Shown here one piece after another: positions 38,443 to 47,669 of a stretch of 64,000 nucleotides of DNA. The notes below the pieces were generated by a model. That model was not told the origin of the DNA. It ran no database searches and was given only the letters and a program-made list of their open reading frames with translations. Source of the DNA: Desulfobulbaceae bacterium (GTDB taxonomy: Bacteria > Desulfobacterota > Desulfobulbia > Desulfobulbales > Desulfocapsaceae); NCBI GenBank assembly GCA_026988015.1, contig JALSMA010000017.1:1-64000 (forward strand), written 5' to 3'. The translations under genes were made by a program, and so were the position numbers. Numbering within the stretch: the stretch's first letter is position 1; each line of letters starts with the position of its first letter.

Positions 38443-39864
38443 ATGGACAGGAACGGGGTACAGACACTTGAAGATGGTCGTCCCAAAGATGAATGTGGTG
38501 TCTGTGGTATTTTTGGCCATGAAGATGCAGCAAAGCTAGCCTATTTTGGACTGTATGCTTTACAGCACCGTGGGCAGGAGAGTGCCGGTATTGTCGCCTC
38601 TGACAACGGGACGGTTACTATTCACAAGGCCATGGGGCTGGTGCCTGAGATTTTTTCAGAAGAGATACTCCAGAGACTGCCAGGGGCCATGGCCATGGGA
38701 CATGTGCGTTATTCCACCACAGGAGCGTCCTGTGTGATTAATTCCCAGCCGCTGATGGTGACCCATAAAGGCTGTACTCTAGCCGTGGCCCACAATGGGA
38801 ACCTAGTGAATTCAATGGAGCTGCGTCAGGGGCTTGAAGATCGGGGTTCCATTTTTCAGACATCCATGGACAGTGAGGTGGTTCTTCATCTCATGGCCCG
38901 CCGAACTCATCTGGATCTGGACAAGGCCCTCAAAGAGTCTTTTTCTTCGCTGAAAGGTGCCTACTCCATCCTGATGATGACAGAAGATACCTTGATGGCA
39001 GTGCGGGATCCGGGCGGGTTTAGACCGCTCTGTCTTGGAAAACTTAACAATGGGGCCTGGGTTGTGGCTTCTGAGACCTGTGCCCTTGATCTCATAGAGG
39101 CCGAATATATCCGTGACATTAAACCCGGAGAGGTTCTTATCATAAATAAGGATGGCATGAGGTCCATTTTTCCATGGCCAAAGCAGAAAACGAGTTTTTG
39201 TATTTTTGAACATGTCTATTTTGCTCGTCCCGATTCGGATATCTTTGGCATTAATGTGTATGAGTCTCGAAAACGGATGGGAGAGATCATGGCTCGGGAG
39301 TCCGGGGTGGAGGGCGATTTTGTGATGCCTTTTCCAGATTCAGGAAACTATGCTGCTATCGGTTTCTCGAAAGCGTCCGGGATACCTCTTGAAATGGGAA
39401 TGATCCGTAACCACTATGTGGGGAGAACCTTTATTCAACCCACCCAGTCTATGCGTGATTTTAATGTGCGGGTGAAGTTGAATCCTGTTCGTTCCCTTTT
39501 GAAGGGAAAACGGGTCATCATTGTGGAGGATTCAATTATTCGTGGCACAACGGGGCGGAGCCGGGTGAAGGCATTGAGAGAGGCTGGTGCCAAAGAAGTA
39601 CACATGATGGTCAGCTGTCCTCCAACCCGTCACGCTTGCTATTATGGGATAGATTTTCCTTCGTCAGATCAGCTTATTGCTGCCAACTACTCCATTGCAG
39701 AGACTGCTGAGCGGCTAGGTCTGGACTCACTTCATTATCTGAGTATTGAAGGGCTGGTGGAGGCCACCGGTCTGGTGAAGGATGATTTCTGTCTCGCCTG
39801 CTTTGACGGGCAATACCCTGTACCCCCTGATATCAACTTTACCAAGGATGCTCTGGAGCGCTAG
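38443..39864 (+). CDS. purF: Amidophosphoribosyltransferase
   Basis: DECGVCGIFGHEDAAKLAYFGLYALQHRGQESAGI; VIIVEDSIIRGTT. Confidence 0.95.
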   Translation: MDRNGVQTLEDGRPKDECGVCGIFGHEDAAKLAYFGLYALQHRGQESAGIVASDNGTVTIHKAMGLVPEIFSEEILQRLPGAMAMGHVRYSTTGASCVINSQPLMVTHKGCTLAVAHNGNLVNSMELRQGLEDRGSIFQTSMDSEVVLHLMARRTHLDLDKALKESFSSLKGAYSILMMTEDTLMAVRDPGGFRPLCLGKLNNGAWVVASETCALDLIEAEYIRDIKPGEVLIINKDGMRSIFPWPKQKTSFCIFEHVYFARPDSDIFGINVYESRKRMGEIMARESGVEGDFVMPFPDSGNYAAIGFSKASGIPLEMGMIRNHYVGRTFIQPTQSMRDFNVRVKLNPVRSLLKGKRVIIVEDSIIRGTTGRSRVKALREAGAKEVHMMVSCPPTRHACYYGIDFPSSDQLIAANYSIAETAERLGLDSLHYLSIEGLVEATGLVKDDFCLACFDGQYPVPPDINFTKDALER

Positions 39865-39874
39865 GAGTTAAATA

Positions 39875-40063
39875 ATGGCAAGATCCATCGTAATTGATGT
39901 CTATGAGTGTAACGGCTGTGGTTCCTGTGAGGAGATCTGTCCCGAAGCTTTTGTGATGGATGATGGTGATAAGGCTGCCCTTGTGGATTCTGAAGCTGAG
40001 GTAACTGACAAGGTGGAAGAGGCCGCTGCCTACTGCCCCCAAAAATGTATTTTCTTTGAATAA
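39875..40063 (+). CDS. 4Fe-4S ferredoxin
   Basis: CNGCGSCEEICPEAF ... CPQKCI. Confidence 0.9.
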   Translation: MARSIVIDVYECNGCGSCEEICPEAFVMDDGDKAALVDSEAEVTDKVEEAAAYCPQKCIFFE

Positions 40064-40241
40064 ACAGGACTCTTTTGAAAAGGGTTGTTTTTTTTAGGTT
40101 TTATTGAAAATCTTATGATAATGTGAGACTATCTGTACGTACAGGATATGGTCTGGGTGTTCAAACAAAAGATATTCGGGCAATAAACTCATAACTTCTG
40201 AGGGATTCGGAACATCGCAACAACGTAATCATATTGCCCAG

Positions 40242-41141
40242 ATGGACAATCTTTATCTGACAAAGCTGCTTGCAACTGGAAAAACCAATGATCCTCTGGA
40301 TGAAATTCTGGCTGTTATCGCCTTGATGTCACCTGAGTTTGATCAGGGACCGCTCATTGCACTGCACCGTGAAATCGGACTTATTTTTGGTGGTAAACAT
40401 CCGGATTACCGCCAGAGTAACACAAAGTATCATAACCTGGATCACACCTACAGTGTGGTTCTGGCGACGGTGAGGATTTTTCACGGTCTCTCCTGTGATG
40501 GCTGGCCGGTGTCAGAGGAAACCTTGACCAAAGCTCTTTACAGCGCCTATTTCCATGATTGTGGACTTCTGCTTAAAAACTCAGAAAATGCAGTAACCGG
40601 AGCGACTTTTACCGTCGGTCACGAAAAACGGTCCATGTTTTTTATGGCTGACTACTTGAAAGAGAAAGATTTTTCACTGCCATTTATCACAGACTGCTCA
40701 GTCATTATTCAATGTACCAACCTCAGTATCAGTCCTGATTCCCTGTTTTTTCCATCTGCTGAGATGCAGTTGGCTTCTTTTACTGTGGGCTCTGCAGATA
40801 TTCTGGCCCAAATGGCCGACAGGTATTACCTGGAGCGACTGCCATCCCTGTTTCAGGAACACAAGGAGGGTGGGATTGAAAACTATAATTCCGCTGTGGA
40901 GCTGATGGAACAGACCTCCATGTTCTATCACGATGTTGTGGTTGATCGACTGCTGCATGTTTTTGGGAACCTCACTAAATTCATGCAGGTGCATTTTCGG
41001 GAGCGCTGGGGAGTGGACAGGAACCTCTATCTCGACAATGTGAAAAATAATGTCAAGTATATCCAGTTGATTGTGAAGTCCTGCAGTGGGGATATGGAAG
41101 GTTCATTGCAGAAATATTTGCGTCGAACTCCCCCGCTGTGA
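40242..41141 (+). CDS. HD-domain-like protein
   Basis: KYHNLDHTYSVVLATVRI ... SAYFHDCGLLL. Confidence 0.65.
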   Translation: MDNLYLTKLLATGKTNDPLDEILAVIALMSPEFDQGPLIALHREIGLIFGGKHPDYRQSNTKYHNLDHTYSVVLATVRIFHGLSCDGWPVSEETLTKALYSAYFHDCGLLLKNSENAVTGATFTVGHEKRSMFFMADYLKEKDFSLPFITDCSVIIQCTNLSISPDSLFFPSAEMQLASFTVGSADILAQMADRYYLERLPSLFQEHKEGGIENYNSAVELMEQTSMFYHDVVVDRLLHVFGNLTKFMQVHFRERWGVDRNLYLDNVKNNVKYIQLIVKSCSGDMEGSLQKYLRRTPPL

Positions 41142-41157
41142 CAGACTGATTTTCCGA

Positions 41158-41361
41158 TTATTTCTGGCGAGGATCCTTGCCGGTTTCAAACATTTCAAAA
41201 AGATCATAAAAAAGCCTGGCCACTGCGCTGAAGTGAGTGGCAGATCCTGAACTTGCGTAAGCCTTTGTGAGTTCCATGGCCCTTGCAAAACTCTCCTGCC
41301 CCTCTGAATCTTCAGGCGTCTTTAAGACCTGCACCAACCGTTCTCCTATCTCGTCACTCAT
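41158..41361 (-). CDS. Small hypothetical protein (67 aa)
   Basis: Short ORF in a gap between genes. Confidence 0.45.
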   Translation of the reverse strand: MSDEIGERLVQVLKTPEDSEGQESFARAMELTKAYASSGSATHFSAVARLFYDLFEMFETGKDPRQK

Positions 41362-41424
41362 TTGCTATTCTCCACTGTTAAGGGTTGTTTTTAGGGGATA
41401 ATATGTATGTTGTTCATCCTGTTC

Positions 41425-43194
41425 CTATTCGATCTCTTGAAGCATCTCTTCTATCACCTGCAGGCCACCCTGCCAGAAATGCGGGTCGTTGAGGTTGATG
41501 GCAAAAGGGGTAAGCAGTTCATAGGGTGATTTACTCCCACCTGCTGTAAGAAGCTGAATGTACTTGGGAATGAATCCTGCGCGCTCTTCCTGATATCTCC
41601 GGTACAGAGAGAGAACCAAAAGTTCACCGAATGCGTAAGAATAGACATAGCCGGGAGTGTGGAGAAAGTGGGGGATGTATGACCACCATATTTTATAATG
41701 CTCTCCAAGGGAAACAGCATCTCCAAACAGGGCCTCCTGGCTCTGCATCCAGAGTGCGGAGAAGTCATCTGTCGCAAGCTCACCTTTGTCACGGCGTCGG
41801 TTATGGATAAGTGACTCAAAACGATTCATGGAGATCTGGCGGAATACTGTGGCAAAGATGGATTCAAGTTTCTGGCAGATAAATGCTCTTTTCTCCTGTG
41901 GCTCATCCAAGCTTTCGAGCTGTTTGTGAAAAATGAGCAGTTCTGCAAAAACTGATGCGGTCTCAGCAAGTACCAGCGGGGTGTCACTGTTGAAATACCC
42001 CTGATCTTTTGCAAGGTATTGATGGATCCCATGGCCGAGCTCATGAGCCACTGTAGAGACATCACGAATATTCCCAGTATAGTTTACCAGAATGAATGGG
42101 TGGGCATCCGGGACTGCAGGGTGAGCGAAGGCACCGCCTCTTTTACCGTCAAGCAATGGGGCGTGTATCCATTTCTGATCAAAGAAGAGCCTGGCAATAT
42201 CAGCCATCTCCGGGGAGAATGCCTCAAAGCCGTCAAGTACCATCTTCTTGCATTCATCCCAGGGAACCAGTCGATTTGGCAGAGAGGGGAGTGGGGCATA
42301 GCGGTCATAATCGTGGAGTTTATTCAGGCCAAGCAGGTCTTTTTTCAGTCTGTAGTAGCGCTGGACGATATCATAGCGGTCGGTACAGCTGTTCACCAGG
42401 GCATCGACGGTTTCTGTTTTCAGCTCATTTGAGAGGTTTCGGGCACTGATCCAGGATGGGTAATGGCGCAGTCTGTCATCAATCATCTTCTCGGCGAGGA
42501 TGGTGTTAAATATGTGGCTGAGAATGTGGAGCTGGCTCTTAAGTCCTTCGGTGAGTTCGCCTGCTGCTTTTTTCCGAACCTCACGGTCTGAAGCATACAG
42601 GTCGGAAAGGACTTCCTCTTCACTTCTGTTGTCTGTACCAAATTCAAGATGGCCCATGAGTTTTTCAAAAAGAGTCAGCCAGCTGTCACGTCCAACCGGG
42701 GAGAGTTCAACCAACAACGATTCCTCAGTGTGAGACAGGAGGTGGCTGGCGTAGCGGCGGATGTTCTCAAGGTAGTGTCGATAGGGGGCCACGTCATCAG
42801 AGGCCAGAAGTGTTGCTGCTGATTCAGTATCCATCTTGGCCCACTCCAGGTCAAAAAAGACCAGTTCTTTCTGAATTTTGCTTGCATCCTCTCTACATTT
42901 TTGAAGAAATGCCGCGGCGGCATCGTTTTTGACTTGGGTAACAAAGTTGAGAAAGGCGTAGGTTTCAATGCGGCCAAGGTTGACGTGAATCCGTTCGATA
43001 CGACGGATGGTGCGAGCGAAGGTGGCCATCGGCAGTTCAGCAAGCTTTCCGGCGCAGCCTTCTTTTAGCAGCTCTGCCTCCTGGATGCAGAGATCGAGGT
43101 CGTCGTGGAGCAGTTCATCCTGCAGAGAGTCATACAGGGCGTCAAGGGTCCATGTTACATCGGTAGTGCCAAGTTCTGTGTTCAGTGAAGACAT
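41425..43194 (-). CDS. pepF: M3-family oligoendopeptidase (PepF-like)
   Basis: VAHELGHGIHQYLAKDQG; family architecture. Confidence 0.92.
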   Translation of the reverse strand: MSSLNTELGTTDVTWTLDALYDSLQDELLHDDLDLCIQEAELLKEGCAGKLAELPMATFARTIRRIERIHVNLGRIETYAFLNFVTQVKNDAAAAFLQKCREDASKIQKELVFFDLEWAKMDTESAATLLASDDVAPYRHYLENIRRYASHLLSHTEESLLVELSPVGRDSWLTLFEKLMGHLEFGTDNRSEEEVLSDLYASDREVRKKAAGELTEGLKSQLHILSHIFNTILAEKMIDDRLRHYPSWISARNLSNELKTETVDALVNSCTDRYDIVQRYYRLKKDLLGLNKLHDYDRYAPLPSLPNRLVPWDECKKMVLDGFEAFSPEMADIARLFFDQKWIHAPLLDGKRGGAFAHPAVPDAHPFILVNYTGNIRDVSTVAHELGHGIHQYLAKDQGYFNSDTPLVLAETASVFAELLIFHKQLESLDEPQEKRAFICQKLESIFATVFRQISMNRFESLIHNRRRDKGELATDDFSALWMQSQEALFGDAVSLGEHYKIWWSYIPHFLHTPGYVYSYAFGELLVLSLYRRYQEERAGFIPKYIQLLTAGGSKSPYELLTPFAINLNDPHFWQGGLQVIEEMLQEIE

Positions 43195-43238
43195 AATAAA
43201 TCCTGGATAAAGAGAGTATAAAACATGAATTGTGAGTA

Positions 43239-43318
43239 ATTAAACGAAAAATGTACCCCAAGGACACTTCCTAAAGGGCGCACAACAATGCAGGTGAAAA
43301 GTTTTTATGACACCATCA
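43239..43318. repeat. Dispersed intergenic repeat copy A
   Basis: attaaacgaaaaatgtaccccaaggacacttcctaaagggcgcacaacaatgcaggtgaaaagtttttatgacaccatca; matches 46972-47051. Confidence 0.75.
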
Positions 43319-43461
43319 AAGAAACATACCTTATCACCAAATCTATATTTGCATTTCAACATGCTAACAAAAAAAAGCACCAAGCCATCACGGATTCCGG
43401 ATAATTATAGGAGGGCGGTAAGAGGCAAGAGCCGTCAGAGAACCAACTGTGATCCTGAAGG

Positions 43462-43947
43462 TCAATGTTCCATAAATTCCACAACAGTAAACGAGGAAAA
43501 CAGCCACTTGTCATCAATCTTTTCTGTACCTATATCAAACTCGTAGGCATCTGTGAACTGGTCACTGGCAATTTTGCCAGTCAGTCTGAGGGTGGTGGAA
43601 ATCTCAGCTTTATGTTCTTCCGGGAAAGATATACTGGTATCGTGAAAGGTGAAACGTGTTGTGGACAGCATTTTTTTCATCATGAGGATATGGTCGGTGA
43701 GTTCTTTTCTGTCAAAGTCCCGATTAATTTTAAAGGAGAGAAACTGCACGGCACATGGATCACTGCACATCTTTCCGGCCTGAGCAACTTTTTGTAGAGT
43801 TGCCAGTGATTTGTCAGTATCGGTTGTGGTGAAATGTTCCGCCAGGGTATCAAGGTTGTGCCGTATTTTTTTCTCGTCATCTGGCAGCAGAAAAAAAACT
43901 GTTGCTGCAGCGATGAGGATCACCATGGCAATTACTATTTTATTCAT
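43462..43947 (-). CDS. Membrane-anchored hypothetical protein (161 aa)
   Basis: N-terminal TM segment; ORF adjacent to signal peptidase. Confidence 0.6.
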   Translation of the reverse strand: MNKIVIAMVILIAAATVFFLLPDDEKKIRHNLDTLAEHFTTTDTDKSLATLQKVAQAGKMCSDPCAVQFLSFKINRDFDRKELTDHILMMKKMLSTTRFTFHDTSISFPEEHKAEISTTLRLTGKIASDQFTDAYEFDIGTEKIDDKWLFSSFTVVEFMEH

Positions 43948-44519
43948 GGAATGACTCCACCCATAATTCTATTTTGGTTAACATGTCCAAAACGGTGTCT
44001 GGCCATGGATGTACCGCGATTATCTCCAACAACATAGACATATCCGGATTCTACGGTTCTCGGCTTGAGGTTCCAGGGATTACGGTATTTGACATATGGC
44101 TCCACCACCTCTTTACCGTTTCGAACAAGTATCCCTTCTTTAAACTCTATGGTGTCACCGCTCAGTCCGACAACCCTTTTCAGGAGCATGGTGTTTTTCC
44201 CAGAAAGGCGGACAGTTACGATATCGGATCGTTTAACTTCTGCATAGAGGTATCTGGGTCTCCAGCAGAAGGTAAAGGAGCCATTTTTGTATGTGGGTTC
44301 CATGCTGTGCCCCTGAATGCGCATGGGGATTAGGAGGTAGGTGAATATGAGATAGCAACTCAGACCGGTTATCAGGATACGGCGCAGCAATGATTTGTTC
44401 AGCGCAGGAAGAAAAAAATTTCTAATTGAGGGAGAGAGTTTCATCCAGGTAATCTGCTCAGAATGCTCCGGCATTGGGGGTGAACAGGGCGTTCCCCATG
44501 GTATCCCTGAAATCTCCAA
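43944..44519 (-). CDS. lepB: Signal peptidase I
   Basis: IQGHSMEPTYKNG, LLKRVVGLSGDTIEFKEG, VVGDNRGTSMARHRFG; likely start MKLSPSIRN (~44444). Confidence 0.88.
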   Translation of the reverse strand: MEISGIPWGTPCSPPMPEHSEQITWMKLSPSIRNFFLPALNKSLLRRILITGLSCYLIFTYLLIPMRIQGHSMEPTYKNGSFTFCWRPRYLYAEVKRSDIVTVRLSGKNTMLLKRVVGLSGDTIEFKEGILVRNGKEVVEPYVKYRNPWNLKPRTVESGYVYVVGDNRGTSMARHRFGHVNQNRIMGGVIP

Positions 44520-45294
44520 TGGCCTGTTGGCCTGCTGGAGAGCTCAGCCAGATTACAAAGTTCATGGCGGATTGATAGTTAACCTGTTTGTGGTTTTCGG
44601 GGTTGACGACCATGGTCCCATATTGATTATGGAGTCCCGGGTCATTTTCAAGGACAATTTCGAGGGCAGGGAGTACTTTGCTTCGCATGGCAAGCCAGGT
44701 GGCCCGGTCAGCCAGAGTGTATGCCTGCTGTGTCGCAGCTATTGTAATGGTTTGGGCCATGTCAAGGTTTGCACTGTGGTACCAGGTGTCGGTCCTGCCG
44801 GGCATTCTTCCGGTACTGGCCCAGATGCGGTTTTCCCGCATATTGGTTCCGGAATTATCTCCCCTGGAAATAAATAGTGCCTCGGAGTTTCTAATCTTCT
44901 TAAAGGCCTCAAAAGGGAAGGAGATCCTTTTGAGGCCAGCTGGATCATTTGGTGGGCCGAGGATAACAAAGTCATTATACATGATATCTTCACGGTCAAT
45001 GAAGTAGCCCTCATCAACCAGTTGAATTTCGAGATCCCTGTCATGTACCAGAACAACGTCCACCTTACCTTGTTTACCAAGCTCCAGTGCTTCACTGGTA
45101 CCAACTGAGAGTACTTTTACATCAATACCTGTGTCCTGTTTGAAAATGGGTAGGAGATAACCAAGCAGACCGGAATTGACTGCGGAAGTAGCTGAGGCAC
45201 AGGTGATGGATTCACCGGCGTGGATGGAGCAAGGTAAGGACAAGGTAAGCAGGAAAAAAAGAATAATTTTTTTATGCATGGCTTGGCTCTTCAA
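44458..45294 (-). CDS. tupA: Tungstate-type ABC transporter substrate-binding protein
   Basis: Signal peptide; ASATSAVNSGLLGYLLPIFKQDTGIDVKVLSVGTSEALELGKQGKVDVVLVHD. Confidence 0.82.
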   Translation of the reverse strand: MKSQAMHKKIILFFLLTLSLPCSIHAGESITCASATSAVNSGLLGYLLPIFKQDTGIDVKVLSVGTSEALELGKQGKVDVVLVHDRDLEIQLVDEGYFIDREDIMYNDFVILGPPNDPAGLKRISFPFEAFKKIRNSEALFISRGDNSGTNMRENRIWASTGRMPGRTDTWYHSANLDMAQTITIAATQQAYTLADRATWLAMRSKVLPALEIVLENDPGLHNQYGTMVVNPENHKQVNYQSAMNFVIWLSSPAGQQAIGDFRDTMGNALFTPNAGAF

Positions 45295-45313
45295 AAAAGA
45301 ATGGATAAAGATA

Positions 45314-45982
45314 TCAACTCTCAGCTGGTAGGGTTATTCGTATATCGATGGTTCTGGCTGGCTTTGTACCTATCTTTAGAGAATCAACAAATCCGTACAC
45401 GGTGCCGGCGAGGGCGTCCTGGACAAAATCTTTGAGCGGGACCCGGTTCCCATTGATAAGCAATATGGTATGATCGGCACCTTTGGCTGCGTTATGGAGG
45501 AAGCGTTTTTCGATGAAGGAGGCAATTTCGGCAGCCTCACTGAGACGGAAAATATGATCGCCGCTTATTCTTTCATCGCTGGCAACGGCAATGACTCCGG
45601 TCACTGTACCGCGAAGGAGCTTGGCGGGGTCACTGTCTCGAAAGACCTCAATTTTAGAGACCTGTCGGGCTTTTTTAAACCCTTCTCCAATGACTATATC
45701 TACTTCGGGAAAATGTCTGTGGGCGAGGGTTGACAGGGATTCCCCCCTGTTGTCAGTCATGATAACCATCTGATCAGGGGCCACCAGCATCACTGAGTCG
45801 GCACCGGCTTTTCTGTGTGTATAGGTGTCGGTCCCGGGAGTATCAAAAGTGATTTCAGTTTCCTTGGTGGATTTGATGACTGCCACCTGATACCCCAACT
45901 GTTTCAAGTGGCTGACGACCTGAGAGGCAAGAGTGGTCTTGCCGCTGTTGTGCCAGCCGATAAAGGTAACAATGGGGGGCAT
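45314..45982 (-). CDS. mobB: Molybdopterin-guanine dinucleotide biosynthesis protein B
   Basis: FIGWHNSGKTTLASQVVSHLKQLGYQVAVIKSTK; TYTHRKAGADSVMLVAP. Confidence 0.9.
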   Translation of the reverse strand: MPPIVTFIGWHNSGKTTLASQVVSHLKQLGYQVAVIKSTKETEITFDTPGTDTYTHRKAGADSVMLVAPDQMVIMTDNRGESLSTLAHRHFPEVDIVIGEGFKKARQVSKIEVFRDSDPAKLLRGTVTGVIAVASDERISGDHIFRLSEAAEIASFIEKRFLHNAAKGADHTILLINGNRVPLKDFVQDALAGTVYGFVDSLKIGTKPARTIDIRITLPAES

Positions 45983-46258
45983 GCGAAAACCTCGAAAATG
46001 AAAAAATTACTCGGATCACCGGGTTATTAAACAAGTATCTTCAACAAATTACTGTATTCCTCTTGAAAATTCAAGTTATCCGGGTACTCTTTTACCTGTT
46101 GAGGGGCCTTCTTATAATACGAAAAACCAAAAAATTGTGGCGAGCCATACGGTTTGCCTTTGGTATCATTACTCCCTGTTTCCAGCGGAACTGTCAGTTG
46201 ATGTATTAATGGTTTACAGCTGGCCAGCGGATTTTGGGGTGATAGTGGGCGAAAAAAC

Positions 46259-46906
46259 TTGAATTTACCTGTTCAATATCATACTATGTACCAAACGGTC
46301 AGTATATTTGAGGGGGGTGGGTACTTGCAGACTAAGGGACAGGAAACACGTAATCATATACTGAAAGAGAGCAGAAGGCTTTTTACTCTTCAGGGATTTA
46401 ATAATACCAGTATCAGTGAGATTATAGCTGCCACCGGTGTGAAAAAGGGAAACCTCTACTATCATTTTTCCAGCAAGGAAGAGTTGGGACTTGCAGTTTT
46501 ACTTGATGTACGACATGAATTTCTCGGTGTTCTGGAACGCTCCATGGTTGGTAGCAGTGCGGTGGAGCGAATCCTTCATTCTTGTAACAGTATCATGGCG
46601 TTAATGGAAGAGACCGATTTTGTGGGCGGCTGTTTGTTTGGCAATACTGCTCTTGAAATGATTGATTTGAGTTCCAGCTTTGGGCAGGTGGTTCGGGATG
46701 TGTTCAGTCACTGGATCAATCTTATTGAGCAGGAGATTCGACGGGATATCGGTGATGAAGGGAATGGAAAAAATCTTTCTCCGGAGACCCTGGCCATTGC
46801 CGTTGTGGCAATACTTGAGGGCGGGATAATGCTTTCCAGGCTCTATCAGAACAAAAAAAGCCTGGATGCTTGTATACGTTCAATCGAAGGATTGGTTGGC
46901 TCATAA
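46259..46906 (+). CDS. TetR-family regulator (real start probably TTG 46325)
   Basis: TRNHILKESRRLFTLQGFNNTSISEIIAATGVKKGNLYYHFSSKEEL. Confidence 0.88.
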   Translation: MNLPVQYHTMYQTVSIFEGGGYLQTKGQETRNHILKESRRLFTLQGFNNTSISEIIAATGVKKGNLYYHFSSKEELGLAVLLDVRHEFLGVLERSMVGSSAVERILHSCNSIMALMEETDFVGGCLFGNTALEMIDLSSSFGQVVRDVFSHWINLIEQEIRRDIGDEGNGKNLSPETLAIAVVAILEGGIMLSRLYQNKKSLDACIRSIEGLVGS

Positions 46907-46971
46907 AAACAGATCATCCTCTCTGTTATTGCATCTTTTTATTTGCTTTCAACGTGCTGGGGAACGTCTCG

Positions 46972-47051
46972 ATTAAATGAAAATGTACCTAAGGGAACTT
47001 TCTATAAAGGGCGCACAATGAAGTAGGTGAGGAGTTTTTACGACGCCATCA
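46972..47051. repeat. Dispersed intergenic repeat copy B
   Basis: attaaatgaaaatgtacctaagggaactttctataaagggcgcacaatgaagtaggtgaggagtttttacgacgccatca. Confidence 0.75.
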
Positions 47052-47139
47052 TGGTTGATCAGGGCGTACTGGATTTCTGTTGGGTAGTTACTGTACCAGC
47101 TGTTTGGTATAAAATAAGAGTAGAGATTGGAGGTGTGCC

Positions 47140-47634
47140 ATGAACGGGTGTGAAGGGCGGATAGATCTTAGAGGAAGTATTGTCGCAGTATTAGGAGTAG
47201 TTGTTCTGAGTCTGGTGTTAAGCGGGTGTGGAGGAAAAAACCAGCAGGATACTGGTTTTTCAGGAAACAGTGGTGCACGACTGGTTTCAGTGGGTGAGGG
47301 GATCTGCCAGGATACTAAAACAGGTTTAATGTGGCAGACAGAAAAGAGCAGGAGCATCAAATCACTGGAAGAGGCACAAAGCTATACAGCATCATTGACA
47401 ACCGGTGGCTATACGGATTGGCGTATGCCAACAGTTATTGAACTCTATGGTCTTTATATGACTTTTGATCTCCATGAGAATGGTGACTGCAGGATGGAAG
47501 TGGAGGGAACGTACTGGTCTGATGAAGAAGACCTTGAAGGCCGGGTGGGGACATGGGAGCTCGATGACAACTGTGACCCGGAGCGAAGGTACATTCCGAA
47601 ACAAAAAGGGCTGGTACGGGCAGTACGGAAGTAG
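47140..47634 (+). CDS. DUF1566-type lipoprotein
   Basis: Lipobox LVLSGC; TGLMWQ ... GGYTDWRMPTVIEL. Confidence 0.75.
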   Translation: MNGCEGRIDLRGSIVAVLGVVVLSLVLSGCGGKNQQDTGFSGNSGARLVSVGEGICQDTKTGLMWQTEKSRSIKSLEEAQSYTASLTTGGYTDWRMPTVIELYGLYMTFDLHENGDCRMEVEGTYWSDEEDLEGRVGTWELDDNCDPERRYIPKQKGLVRAVRK

Positions 47635-47669
47635 CCGGCTGAAGAGTCATCTCTGACTGTACGCATTAA

